From NCBI GenBank assembly GCA_028023455.1, contig JAQFVV010006221.1, forward strand, positions 7,423,011 through 7,487,010: DNA of 64,000 nt. Reading direction: 5' to 3'. The stretch's first letter is position 1. Each line of letters starts with the position of its first letter. Origin of the DNA: Epiperipatus broadwayi (lineage: Eukaryota > Onychophora > Udeonychophora > Euonychophora > Peripatidae). Positions 1 to 9,989 of this stretch are shown here, piece by piece. A program made the position numbers and the translations under genes. Below the pieces are notes generated by a model that saw only the letters and a program-made list of their open reading frames with translations, was not told the origin of the DNA and searched no databases.

Positions 1-545
1 TTAAAAATCAAATTTCGTTTTACATCACATTAATTTCAAGCCACTGTAAGTAATTTTTAAATTGTTAATTACAATTAAAAATCAGATTTTAATTTTTAAT
101 TGTCAAATTTAATTGTGCCCACTGCTATTACTCACCTTTTAAAAATAAACTTGCGGACACTAAATGATTAATAATTGATTAAGTTCTTTTTTAAAAAGCA
201 AAAACAGAATGTGATTTAAAATGCAAAATTAACACGCACAATGTTTGAACAAATTTACATTATAATCTTGTAAAATTTAATGTGTGTATATTTCATTATT
301 GCATAAAATCTTACTATTATAAAGCACTGAAAATATTGAAATTACTAAGATGAAAGTCAAATTCCAATAATGTGCTATAACGTAAGTGTGCGAAATTTAT
401 TATTTAAAGTAATAGCGCATTATCGGAGTACGACTTCCGGTGAAACATGAATCGCGTAACTTCAAAATCGTGCTAAATAAGTCCGCGTAAAAAGAGACCC
501 AGGTGTATATAAATATAATTTAAGAACATGTGTATTTTCTATATT
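1..545. other. No gene seen; AT-rich intergenic or intronic DNA
   Basis: I see no coding signal here. The part from about 310 to 365 resembles 13354-13420, and 715-805 resembles 13436-13535, so the left edge contains a dispersed repeat of unknown class. Confidence 0.5.
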
Positions 546-547
546 AA

Positions 548-710
548 TGTAATTTTAAAGGAGAAACTGATGAGTGCTGATTCAGCACTAAATACGGATA
601 TTGGAGATCATTTATTTTTTCACATGTATGTGGTCATATGTATGGTTGTATAAAATGGATTGGATAGCTATAGGGAGTTTGAAAGTCTGATAGAAGTCCT
701 TTATAATTAT
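548..710 (+). repeat. Family A repeat, degenerate hammerhead copy
   Basis: A decayed copy of the family A repeat described at 39830-40215. The hammerhead core begins CTGATGA at 567-573. Stem II is a perfect 6-bp hairpin (574-579 with 583-588, loop ATT). The following GAAA has become TAAA at 589-592, so G12 of the catalytic core is lost and cleavage is not expected. The downstream part at about 625-700 still resembles the family tail. Confidence 0.6.
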
Positions 711-805
711 ATATCTATATAATTAAAAACCAGTCAATACTTAGACAATCCCAATATCAATAACAATCAATAATTTCAAATTGTTTTTAAGGCAAGGTGA
801 AATCC

Positions 806-968
806 TTTATATATATATATATCATCATCATCATTGTCAACCATTATCAATCCATTGCAGAATGAAGTTCTCTCCAAGTTCAATCCATATTCTCCGATCT
901 TTAGCTTCTCTTCTTTACATCACCCCTGCACACTTTCTTATTTCATCTATCCATCTCACATGTGGTAT
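806..968 (-). repeat. 3' end of an RTE-type LINE (short copy)
   Basis: Read on the minus strand this matches the last part of the LINE ORF seen more clearly at 49275-49480 (plus) and 28365-28500 (minus). It encodes remnants of the conserved C-terminal segment (RWM..IRKCAG.MWRRDA) and ends in a CAT-rich tail. Copies of the same 3' end lie at 28365, 42035 and 49275. The open frames here are remnants only. Confidence 0.7.
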
Positions 969-984
969 TTATATATATATATAA

Positions 985-2100
985 TATACTACCATAAAAA
1001 CTCTTTTTAGAACAATATGAATGAGATGTTAAATCTACATAATAAGCATCTGGAATTGTAAATTGCCAGTTCAGTACTTCTTAGTTTATAATTTCAGATT
1101 ACTCATATTTAAAATTTAAATTCAAATTATTTTGTGAAAGAACACTTTCTAATATATATATATAAATATGTGAGTACGGTTTTCAGGTTTATCCGTTTAT
1201 GTGGTTTCTTGTTATTACTAATATAAAACAGATGTTTGGTTAAATTTTGCCTACCATTGCCTGAATTGTTCAATAGTCCTCTCTAGAGACTCTGGTAACA
1301 AAAAATAGACTGAAGATTATCTTCTTATGATTTAAGTGATGATTACTTTGGCCAATACAAAATTCATAAGACATTAGATTTTTTTTTAAAAAAAGTACGA
1401 TAGTGAATAAATAATATAACATTTTGTTGTTGTTGTGTTGAATTATCACGCTCTATATAAAAATGAAATAAAGTTGAAATTAATCATTCATCATCCCTCT
1501 TTTTATTTAATATTTCTAAATGTTGTTATGGGTAAAATAAGCAATTGTTAATTATGGGACACATCATCTACAGTTGTATGAAATTTTCATTTTTTTAATT
1601 ATTTTTAACCCAAACTGATTAAACGCTAATATGTAAACATTATTTGATGATCAAGTAAATATATTTTTAAAAAAATTTAACCCTGACCATTTGGTTTAAT
1701 CGGTAAACTAATTGAAAGGATTGAGTTCAATTTCTGACAGATGAAACACTAACGCAAATACAATCTAGCTTTTTTGTATAAATCGCACCTATTTTCATTT
1801 TTCGAGACTGCACTACAAGACATCACTAGCAAAAATGGTAATTAGATAAAAAATGAAACAGGCCTTTAACGATTACGCCAACAAACTAGGCAATTTAATA
1901 AATTATTAAAAACCCATAGCACGCCATACATTTAAGAATCATATACTGTACTTAACAAAAAGTAGTAACAATGGAGTTTAATGCAGGACTACTTATGCTA
2001 TGTTCATTAGTATACTTATTGTATCAGTTATCCTATTAAAAATATATGTATGTATTAATCATATTAAAATAAGTTAATTTGTGTTATGAATCCATTTTGT
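985..2100. other. No gene seen
   Basis: AT-rich sequence with short TA runs and a few homopolymers. I see no exon, repeat family or structured element that I can name. Confidence 0.4.
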
Positions 2101-2117
2101 TATAACTTTATTTTAGT

Positions 2118-2625
2118 AGATATAATAAACACCTCCATACTTCCCCATCTTTTTAAATTCGCAGAAATAAAGATATAATAAAAGACAAATGACCCCCAAG
2201 GAGGTGTTTATTATATCTATAAAGATATTACACATGGGAAAGGTGAATAACTCCGTGTGTGTGTAAAATAAAAAAAATCAGATATATTAATCTTTAATTG
2301 AGGTTTAAAGTTTATATCTGTACTAGAGATAATCTCTAGTTTCGAAAATGATTAGTAATAATTATTATTGTATTGATCTGAAATGGATGGCGTCAAAGTT
2401 GTGAGTGGAGGAAGTTTGCCAATAATAAATGAAAATGTAATAATTTACTCTAGATAAATACTCTTCATATAATAAAGATATATATGAGAGATAGTGACCT
2501 GGGCCAACTGATGAGTGCTGGTTCAGCACGAAATGCATCTTGGGAGTCATTTGTCTTTTATTATTTCTTTATTTATGTGAATTTAAAAAGAATGAGGAGG
2601 TATGGAAGTGTTTACTATATCTATA
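2118..2625 (+). repeat. Palindromic repeat carrying a hammerhead (family A relative)
   Basis: The segment 2118-2202 is the inverse of about 2538-2620, so the unit is flanked by inverted arms that read into TATCTATAAAG. The middle holds about 250 bp that is repeated again at 2594-2870, and the hammerhead at 2494-2550. The sequence downstream of the ribozyme differs from the family A copies at 34, 40 and 58 kb, so this is probably a sister subfamily. Confidence 0.6.
2494..2550 (+). ncRNA. Type I hammerhead ribozyme, best preserved copy of family A
   Basis: All core elements are visible. CTGATGA is at 2508-2514. Stem II is six perfect Watson-Crick pairs (2515-2520 with 2524-2529, loop GTT), closing with the canonical G10.1-C11.1 pair. 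GAAA is at 2530-2533. Stem III is minimal, made from the self-complementary ATGCAT (2533-2538). C17 is at 2539, giving an AUC cleavage triplet. Stem I pairs CCAA (2504-2507) with TTGG (2540-2543), then, after an internal loop, TGAC (2495-2498) with GTCA (2546-2549). Short stem III hammerheads of this kind are known from Penelope-like elements and retrozymes, where cleavage can depend on a dimer. Self-cleavage here is inferred from sequence only. Confidence 0.85.
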
Positions 2626-2870
2626 AAGATATTACACATGGGAAAGAGAAAGGTGAATAACTCCGTTTGTGTGTAAAATAAAAAAAAATCAGATATATTA
2701 ATCTTTAACAGGTTTAAAGTTTATATCTGTGCTAAAGATAATCTCTAGTTTCGAAAATGATTACTAATAATCATTATTGTATTTATCTGAAATGGATGGC
2801 GTCAAAATTGTGAGTGGAGGAAGTTTGACAATAGGAAATGAAAATGTAACAATTTATTCTAGTACTTGTA
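2594..2870 (+). repeat. Second copy of a ~260-bp direct repeat
   Basis: This repeats 2201-2456 with a few substitutions and small indels. Shared landmarks are ATATCTATAAAGATATTACACATGGG, AATCTCTAGTTTCG and GGATGGCGTCAAA. It stops before the hammerhead of the first copy. It looks like a partial tandem duplication of one mobile-element segment. Confidence 0.75.
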
Positions 2871-3830
2871 ACTATATATACATATTTAAGTTAAAACAAA
2901 ATTTATTTTAAATTGTGAAATATTTTATATTTTAAAAAATAATTTCAGTTTGCAATTGACCAGATATGTCTTGTATAAGCTTCATGGTGTTTTTCCAATT
3001 GTCTAATGAGCTATTATATTAATTAACGTTTATTTATTTATGCATTATATTGATGATATTTAAATCTTTACTAATTACCAAAACAGAATAGTTACAAAGT
3101 TTTATATATATGAACTTTTACATAATGAATTGCATTATTCTGTGGATAGATTTAAATCTGTATTTTACTGAACATTCAGTTATTTGCAATGGAGGTTTTT
3201 GCTTTGACAATATTTTTAGTTTATAAGTGGAAAACGATTTGAAAAAAGGGAAAATCACAGAATCAAGACAGACAATGTATGAAATAAGCAATATAATTGT
3301 GTTAATATGCATAAATTATGGAAATATTCATGTGAGAACATTAGTACTGTGTGACTTTAATAAGATTTTTTTGTTTGTTTATATTTTAACTGTTAAATGT
3401 TACTCAAGATGGCATACACTGTCGTAAGCTGGCTATAGCTTTTAATGATTTTCTTTTATATTAGTATATTGAATACTGTAGAGTTTATTCCAGAGCATTT
3501 TGGATTACATACATGTGTGTGGGTGTATACCAAGAAACAAATATGTAAATTCTGTTTTTTGTTAATATCTCTAATATATCAAAGTTATCACGTGACTTTC
3601 CCTTATTAGCATTAAACTTCTGTATTAGATTAGCTTAATCTACTCCAAAGCTATTTATTAAAAATATTGATGAAAACCAATAGAGACTAGTTTGGAATAT
3701 GCATATAGTATTATCATCATATGTTCATTGAGTGCTAAATTTATAATAAGTAGTCTTAATAGAATAAATAGATGAATTCCTACTCTTAATGCAGTATCTC
3801 CATTTATAAATTATAATCTAAAATGTTTTC
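2871..3830. other. No gene seen
   Basis: AT-rich sequence. The short open frames on both strands overlap each other and show no family resemblance or splice signals. I see nothing in it. Confidence 0.4.
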
Positions 3831-3831
3831 C

Positions 3832-4075
3832 TGAAGGTTTGTGATGATGGTGTTTTAGTTATATTTATATATTGAACTATTTCCATCATCTAATATGAGT
3901 ATTGAATGTCTTTAGTAAAAATTTAACTTTATTTAAATATTCCAAATACATTCAACTGCTATTACTAACAGTTGAATGTATTTGGAATATTTAAATAAAG
4001 TTAAATTTTTACTAAAGATATTCAATACTCAGATGATGGAAGTAGTCCACTATATAAATACAAATAATCTAAAAT
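3832..4075. repeat. Family C foldback element (inverted pair)
   Basis: Two arms of about 85 bp (3873-3958 and 3971-4052) are near-perfect inverse copies around a short spacer at CTATTACTAA. The arm sequence (TTGAATGTCTTTAG through ATTCCAAATACATTCAACTG) also flanks the Penelope-like element at 7200-7300 and 9525-9600 and recurs at 39385-39505 and 52185-52460. The left part begins CTGAAGGTTTGTGATGATGG, which all copies share. I read it as a terminal segment of the Penelope-like element, or a non-autonomous relative, in head-to-head arrangement. Confidence 0.7.
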
Positions 4076-4791
4076 ACCTGAACTTTTTACTAGTAACATA
4101 TAATTGCTAAATAAAAAAACCTTCATATATTGATATAATTTAAATTGCTGAAAATTATGAAAACATATATTTAGAATAAACTTCTCTTAGGCCAAATAAG
4201 CTTTAATCCAAATCAAAAACACAAAAATAATTTTTTTAAATCTAAAAGAAATGAAAATATGCAGAGCAGATTAAATTTTTGAACATCATTAATTTTTTTA
4301 TCTAGAAGTTTGTTTATCAAAATTGGAAAGAAATATTGATAAAATTAAACTGGCTCATTGCTGCATTCTCAACCTTGAACAATTTGCATTCAGAATTAAG
4401 TATTATCCCATTTCTCAAACCTTTTCTTATTTTAAGTATGAATGATTTTAGACAAGTAAAAACTTTATTATTATTAATATAAAAATTGAATTATAAATAT
4501 GTTACTAAATATCAATTAAAGATAATAGTGAGGAGTTTTATGAGATAATGCTTACTATTTCTACTTGTCAATTCCATAATTTGGAGTTTGAATCCAGGAT
4601 GGGTAAAATGGGGGAAATTTTTATGTCACAATTAGGCTTAAGATTTTTTTTTAAGTATCCACTCCATAGCTAACATAGCTAATTATGAGAATATGGTTAT
4701 TATTAGCTAAAAGGTAAAAGACCCAAGTTAATTTGGAGGGGTTAGATATTTTCCAAAAAATACAAGTCAAAAATATTGAAAACCCACTTAC

Positions 4792-4894
4792 ACTTTTTTT
4801 TTCATGTGTCATAGCATCGTCTAGGAAGCAAACCTGCAAACCTGGGACAACTGCTTGTAAGGCAGCTGTGCTGACCACTCAACCATCAATGCTT
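4792..4894 (-). mobile_element. tRNA-derived SINE, minus strand
   Basis: On the minus strand the sequence reads as a tRNA-like head: an A-box region (TGGTTGAGTGGTCAGCAC), then a B-box region (GGTTTGCTTCC), then GATGCTATGACACATG and an A-rich tail. The same order and the same TATGACATATGAAA tail occur at 32536-32646, and the 3' half occurs at 50458-50512. The head does not fold into a full cloverleaf with paired acceptor ends, so it is a SINE and not a tRNA gene. Confidence 0.7.
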
Positions 4895-5097
4895 GACTTA
4901 CACTTTAACTTTGATTGTATATAATCATACCATTTACTGACATACTTACATGCAGAAATGTAATTTATATATACTAATGTAATTTCAAGACAACTATAAG
5001 CTATTTTGAAATGACTATAACTAATTAGAGGAAAAAGCTAAGCCTCATAATTAACAACTTATTAATATTAAATTAATCTTCAGTTAATAGATGTAAA

Positions 5098-5312
5098 TAT
5101 AACTTTTAATAGCTTGAATATAGATGAAATAATGCAGAAGCATTGAAAAACCCCAGCGAGCTATATGTAAACTGTCAGTAAACGTAAAATATAGAATGAG
5201 TGGCTCATTCTATATTTTACATTTATTAACAGTTAGTTTATACATAGTCACTAATAATTTTCAGTACTTCCACATTATTTCATCTATATTTAAGCTATTA
5301 AAAAGTTATATT
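5098..5312. repeat. Palindromic MITE-like element
   Basis: A long imperfect inverted repeat. The outer arms read AACTTTTAATAGCTTGAATA on the left and its inverse at about 5287-5312 on the right. The inner arms meet at AGAATGAGTGGCTCATTCT (about 5194-5212). I see no coding sequence and no clear target duplication. Foldback DNA elements have this form, but the class is not certain. Confidence 0.65.
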
Positions 5313-7140
5313 TAAAAATACAATTATATTGTGATACATCCTTCATCTTTTGTTGATCAGATATTATAGCGCTACAGATTTTGAGTCTATATTTTCTACA
5401 ATAACCTAAAAGTAAACTTTTTGTAAAAAAAAAAAAAAAAAAAAGGAAAGAAGTTGAATTCTTATTAATCAAAACGAATTTTTTAAAATTTACTTTGCAT
5501 AAATGTTTTATGGAATATAGTTTAAATTTCTGAAATTAAAATGCTCATGGAGGACAAGATAGAGTGTTTTTGTATTTTACTAAATTGTTAAAATGCCAAT
5601 TGGATTTAATGCCATGATTTTTTTACTCTCCTAGAGTTTCTAAAGAAATCATAAAAATTCCTAATTAGATATCAGTTATTTACTTATCCCAAACTGTTGA
5701 AAAATTCGTTTAAAAGGTCAGTAAACACTACATTGTGTCAAATTATGAATATAATTTTTGTTACAGAATCCATAGATTTAAGTGTTACCATCTTTAATAC
5801 TTGATGTCAAAATGTACATCAATTTAGGTTTCAAATTTTAGAGCTTATCTGTGGAGCAACATCACTCTTCCCCTAAAACATAATAAGTATCTTGTTTAAA
5901 TCATTTCAAAAGATTGTCAGAAATCCATTGTAATAAAACTTAAAATATTGTAACTTAAACAAAACATCTAAAGCGCCATCTAGCATCATTAAGGTTGCTA
6001 ATACATTTATGTTAATAGATTTTCATTATGAACACCAACAAATCAATAAATAATGACATTTAAATGCCAGAATCCATATACTTTTAAAGCATAATGTACA
6101 TCCCATTTGTATTTATTATATTTGATCTTATACTGAAAAAGTTGTAGATTGGTTTAGATATTTTTTATATTCATTAAATGTGCAATTATAGTAAAAGAGT
6201 GAATGCATTTCCATTATGAAGTGATGTTACTTTTATACTTGTAAGAACTATCGTAGCTCATTAATAAAAGTGACAAATAGATGCCATCCATGGTCATTTA
6301 AATGAGAAGTTAAACAATTCTATTCCAGTTTTTATTAATTCCAATCTCTAATTATATCAGCCAACACTCATTATTACCAGAAGTGCCAGCTTTAATTTAA
6401 ACATAATGTTATTCGGCAAGCTTTTGATGATTTTGAAACAGAAATATTTCCCTAATATTGAACATATATAATAGAAAGGTTTTGTAATCTACAATTTTTT
6501 TATATTGTTAAAGATCCGCAATAAAAAAAAACAGTTATCAATATGGTTAGGTGATTGCAAAATGTTTATATTAGTAAAAATCATTGATTTTTTTTATGTT
6601 ATGGGTCCAATCTTCAAGAATTATTCTATAGCAGCCACAAGAGTATTAATATACATATAATTTATTTTAGTTACAAGAAAATCAAGTCATATATCATGTG
6701 ACTTAATTTAATAAGCTTGTATTACAAATATTATATAATAAATGTGCCAATAGCTCTTAACAAGCTTTTCAGAATATCCCTATCCTCAGACCAGTTTCTA
6801 GCTCTGGATATCATCAGTTTCTAATGGGAATAATAATATATCTATAGAATAATAGAAATAAATCTTCTTGGGCATATATTAATTAGGGTCAGTATAGTAA
6901 CTCAAAGCATATCAAAATGAGAAACAGCAACAAGATTAATAATGTGATAATAAATTAAACAAGCAAGTAATAAGGAAAAACATTTTGATGGAATGCAAAA
7001 ACTGACACCATCATTGAATTCAATATACTAAACTGATATAAGAAATATTTATGCATACATGACAGACATAAAATCAAATACTATTGTACATTGTATTATT
7101 ATTTAATATTGTTACAGTTATTGTCTTTTAATTAGTATTA
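5313..7140. other. No gene seen
   Basis: AT-rich sequence with a poly-A tract near 5424-5443. The stretch 6672-6740 (around AAGAAAATCAAGTCATAT) is repeated at 31504-31570, and both copies contain a short inverted repeat around AGTCATATATCATGTGACT. No exon is apparent. Confidence 0.45.
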
Positions 7141-7309
7141 GGAGTATTAACATAATTTAAATATTGTTTTTCTGAAGGTTTGTGATGATGGTGTTCTAGC
7201 TGTATTTTTATATTGGACTATTTCCATCATCTAATATGTGTGTTGAATGTCTTTAGAAAAGTTTAATTTTTAGTTAAATATTCCAAATGCATTCAACTGT
7301 TAGTAATAT

Positions 7310-7440
7310 CACAGCAAACAGGTTAGTATATGCACCAACTGTTAGTAATATCACAGCAAACAAATGTTAATAATATCACAGCAAACAGGTTAGTATATGC
7401 ACTAACTGTTAGTAATATCACAGCAAACAGGTTAGTATAG
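7310..7440 (-). repeat. Short tandem repeats in the Penelope-like 3' region
   Basis: Units of about 20-41 bp built from GTTAGTAATATCACAGCAAA and GTTAGTATATGCACTAACTG, repeated about three to four times, with the mirror copy at 9380-9525. They lie between the hammerhead-like motif and the family C terminal segment. They are part of the mobile element and do not form a CRISPR array: spacing is irregular and there are no unique spacers. Confidence 0.75.
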
Positions 7441-7622
7441 CACAACGTTTCGAGAGGTATTTTTCTCCCCTCTTCTTCAGGTGTTGCTGGCCTGACCAGT
7501 GACAGTACTAGCATGGGATTTGAACCTGGGTCCTTAGATTCTTGATTATTGAAATTTAAGGTAACGCTCTAACCAACTGAGCCATCCTGCCAAAGGCAAC
7601 AGTATGTAGTAATTTCATATAC

Positions 7623-8332
7623 TTATCTATGAGGTTCCTCCTGATTTCTCCACTTTTTCCTCAGAGCAAAGTTGATTAGTGATTTCCATACATTATGTAT
7701 AGTCACACTAGGTTGGCTTATGGGATTTTTTGCCATTGTCATGTGAGCAGCTTCTTTAAATTTTCTTCTTTGTACCTTTTCTTCTTTATCCAATATTTTT
7801 GTATTTTCCCAATTGAACGTATGTTCATTGGTCCATACATGGTCTGCTACCTTAGACACATCTGTTTTCTCTCTTCTAATCATCAGTTTATGTTCTTGCA
7901 AGCGCTTTTGAATGGGACGGCTGGTCTCACCAATATATGTTCTTCCACATTCACATGGTATTTCATAGATGCAGTTTTTTCTTTGCAGCATTTCAAGTTT
8001 AGGCTTTGTAGATGTTAGAATTCCTCGTAGTGTGGTATGGCTCTGAAAAGCTGTTCTGATGTTATACTGATTGCAGATTTTCCTTAATTTGTCTGCTATT
8101 TTTGGAATGTATGGATACACTACAGTACCAATAATTGTCTTTTCTCTTGATGGTTCTTTTTGTTGTCTGTTTAATGTTTTCTTAATAACAGCTGATGGAT
8201 AACCATTTTTCTTAAGAGTTTGTTCTATATAGATCTTTTCTTTTTCCAAATCACCAGTTTCTGAACAAACTTCTTTTGCTCTGTTCCACAGTGATAGTAT
8301 AACTCCATGTTTTGTGTTTCTGGTGTGATTAG
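7623..8332 (-). CDS. Penelope-like element protein, C-terminal part (RT tail plus GIY-YIG endonuclease), inverse duplicate
   Basis: The open frame (208 codons from an internal Met at 8249) is identical in protein sequence to the last 208 residues of the ORF at 8345-9196 on the other strand. It keeps the GIY-YIG-type core: CIYEIPCECGRTYIGETSRP followed by RLQEHKLM. Penelope-like elements join a reverse transcriptase to a GIY-YIG nuclease that nicks the target. The reading frame continues upstream to 8332, where homology to the right arm stops. Because an adapter follows directly, this copy is probably a duplicate made during library preparation or assembly. Confidence 0.85.
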
Positions 8333-8340
8333 CATCAACA

Positions 8341-8359
8341 ACGTGTGCTCTTCCGATCT
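8341..8359 (+). other. Illumina read-2 adapter remnant (assembly or library artefact)
   Basis: The 19 bases ACGTGTGCTCTTCCGATCT match exactly the 3' end of the Illumina TruSeq/multiplexing read-2 adapter as I know it. They lie in the unpaired centre of the palindrome, between the end of the left arm (8332) and fresh reverse-transcriptase sequence starting at 8360. A natural match of this length is very unlikely. It indicates that the two halves were joined artificially. Confidence 0.93.
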
Positions 8360-9199
8360 ATAGAACCAGAACAAGAACAAAAATTGGCATTCTTAGATGT
8401 TCTTGTAACAAGACTCCCTCATGGCAAAATCAAAACTACAGTTTACCGAAAACCTACACATACAGGAAAATACCTAGCCTATACATCTAATCACACCAGA
8501 AACACAAAACATGGAGTTATACTATCACTGTGGAACAGAGCAAAAGAAGTTTGTTCAGAAACTGGTGATTTGGAAAAAGAAAAGATCTATATAGAACAAA
8601 CTCTTAAGAAAAATGGTTATCCATCAGCTGTTATTAAGAAAACATTAAACAGACAACAAAAAGAACCATCAAGAGAAAAGACAATTATTGGTACTGTAGT
8701 GTATCCATACATTCCAAAAATAGCAGACAAATTAAGGAAAATCTGCAATCAGTATAACATCAGAACAGCTTTTCAGAGCCATACCACACTACGAGGAATT
8801 CTAACATCTACAAAGCCTAAACTTGAAATGCTGCAAAGAAAAAACTGCATCTATGAAATACCATGTGAATGTGGAAGAACATATATTGGTGAGACCAGCC
8901 GTCCCATTCAAAAGCGCTTGCAAGAACATAAACTGATGATTAGAAGAGAGAAAACAGATGTGTCTAAGGTAGCAGACCATGTATGGACCAATGAACATAC
9001 GTTCAATTGGGAAAATACAAAAATATTGGATAAAGAAGAAAAGGTACAAAGAAGAAAATTTAAAGAAGCTGCTCACATGACAATGGCAAAAAATCCCATA
9101 AGCCAACCTAGTGTGACTATACATAATGTATGGAAATCACTAATCAACTTTGCTCTGAGGAAAAAGTGGAGAAATCAGGAGGAACCTCATAGATAAGTA
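8360..9199 (+). CDS. Penelope-like element: end of reverse transcriptase plus GIY-YIG endonuclease (5' truncated)
   Basis: Frame open from the adapter to a stop at 9194-9196. The start includes a typical Penelope RT C-terminal stretch: LAFLDVLVTRLPHGKI, then VYRKPTHTGKYL and NHTRNTKHGVI. The second half is a GIY-YIG domain: CIYEIPCECGRTYIGET, with R and E further on (SRPIQKRLQEHK) and the conserved ADHVWTNEHTFNW block. No Met near the start is credible, since the RT finger and palm motifs are missing. The element is thus 5' truncated, or cut by the adapter joint. It acts in cDNA synthesis and target nicking. It is intact over its whole visible length, so the copy is fairly young. Confidence 0.9.
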
Positions 9200-9225
9200 T
9201 ATGAAATTACTACATACTGTTGCCT

Positions 9226-9312
9226 TTGGCAGGATGGCTCAGTTGGTTAGAGCGTTACCTTAAATTTCAATAATCAAGAATCTAAGGACCCAGGTTCGAA
9301 TCCCATGCTAGT
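9226..9312 (+). repeat. tRNA-like head downstream of the Penelope ORF
   Basis: Contains a good A box (TGGCTCAGTTGGTTAGAGCG) and B box (GGTTCGAATCC) with an anticodon-stem pairing CCTTA/TAAGG around an oversized loop of about 20 nt. The acceptor ends do not pair. It is therefore a tRNA-derived SINE head or promoter, not a functional tRNA gene. A mirror copy is at 7503-7590. Confidence 0.7.
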
Positions 9313-9334
9313 ACTGTCACTGGTCAGGCCAGCA

Positions 9335-9400
9335 ACACCTGAAGAAGAGGGGAGAAAAATACCTCTCGAAACGTTGTGCATATACTAACCTGTTTGCTGT
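9335..9400 (+). ncRNA. Hammerhead-like motif in the Penelope-like 3' region (degenerate or divergent)
   Basis: CTGAAGA fits the hammerhead CUGANGA consensus. It is followed by a 5-bp hairpin AGAGG/CCTCT, one extra C, and then GAAAC. Flanks can pair as CAC/GTG next to the core and, further out, CAGCAA with TTGCTG, as a two-part stem I. The extra C between stem II and GAA departs from the consensus, so activity is doubtful. Hammerheads are known in Penelope-like elements, which supports homology. Confidence 0.45.
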
Positions 9401-9675
9401 GATATTACTAACAGTTAGTGCATATACTAACCTGTTTGCTGTGATATTATTAACATTTGTTTGCTGTGATATTACTAACAGTTGGTGCATATACTAACCT
9501 GTTTGCTGTGATATTACTAACAGTTGAATGCATTTGGAATATTTAACTAAAAATTAAACTTTTCTAAAGACATTCAACACACATATTAGATGATGGAAAT
9601 AGTCCAATATAAAAATACAGATAATTTAAATATATCTAATTATAAAATTTAATATTTAATAATGATACAACTTAC

Positions 9676-9930
9676 TATGAATTGAGGTACATTCTCCAAA
9701 TATTCATTAATATATTCATCGCTAGATGATAAGCCAATCAGCTGTTCTCCTCGACCACTTAACAATAACTGCTGTATTTGGTACAGAGATAATTCTTCTG
9801 GGGGTTGATTTTCTATGGAAGACTCATCAGGATAACTTTCTGGTGGACATGATAAATAGTTTTTTTCTAATAATGTTTTGTAATTCAGTGCATCCGGGTT
9901 TTCAATATAATATTCAGCCGTGTTTCCATA
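9676..9930 (-). CDS. Ankyrin-repeat gene, exon 6 (linker exon of module 2)
   Basis: An 85-codon internal exon, acceptor TTTATAG before 9930 and donor GTAAGT after 9676, phase 0 on both sides. It begins YGNTAEYYIENPDALNYKTL, which completes the ankyrin repeat begun in the previous exon. It ends with SGRGEQLIGLSSSDE and NEYLENVPQFI. The second part aligns with the linker exon at 31634-31900 (EGRGRELLG, EFLECVPIYL), so the two are duplicates. The intervening region is acidic and of low conservation. No known catalytic domain is visible. The next exon, downstream of 9676, was not found in this window, so the gene is incomplete here or continues past the left edge. Confidence 0.87.
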
Positions 9931-9989
9931 CTATAAATATATGTTACAAAGAAGCTTATAGTCTTCTGCATTCTAAGCAGATCATGTGA

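Larger units (their letters stand above)
7200..8332 (-). repeat. Left arm of a 2.4-kb palindrome containing Penelope-like sequence
   Basis: This arm is the inverse of 8487-9620. Matching positions sum to about 16819-16820 and the only length difference I see is 1 bp near 7437. It contains the same tRNA-like head (7503-7590), the same GAAGAGGGGAG motif and the same ORF as the right arm. See the adapter entry at 8341: the arrangement is probably artificial, so this arm may not exist in the genome as shown. Confidence 0.9.
8487..9620 (+). repeat. Right arm of the Penelope palindrome, including the element's 3' region
   Basis: Inverse of 7200-8332. After the ORF stop it holds a tRNA-like block, a hammerhead-like GAAGAAG..CGAAACGTT motif, short tandem repeats and the family C terminal sequence. 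A decayed copy of the 3' region without ORF is at 37490-37735, which shows that this order (tRNA-like, hammerhead-like, tail) is native to the family even if the palindrome is not. Confidence 0.85.

Noticed and set aside
548-710. Functional hammerhead at 567-592
   Set aside because: GAAA is replaced by TAAA, losing the catalytic G12; kept only as a decayed repeat copy.
4651-4924. Overlapping 75- and 63-codon frames on both strands
   Set aside because: They run through a tRNA-derived SINE and show no protein family.
7310-7440. CRISPR-like repeats
   Set aside because: Irregular unit length, no unique spacers, eukaryotic mobile-element context.
7503-7590. tRNA gene (also at 9226-9312)
   Set aside because: A and B boxes are good but the acceptor ends do not pair and the anticodon loop is about 20 nt. 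It is a tRNA-derived repeat head.
7695-8018. 107-codon plus-strand frame and its mirror at 8801-9124 (minus)
   Set aside because: Antisense shadow of the Penelope GIY-YIG ORF on the other strand.
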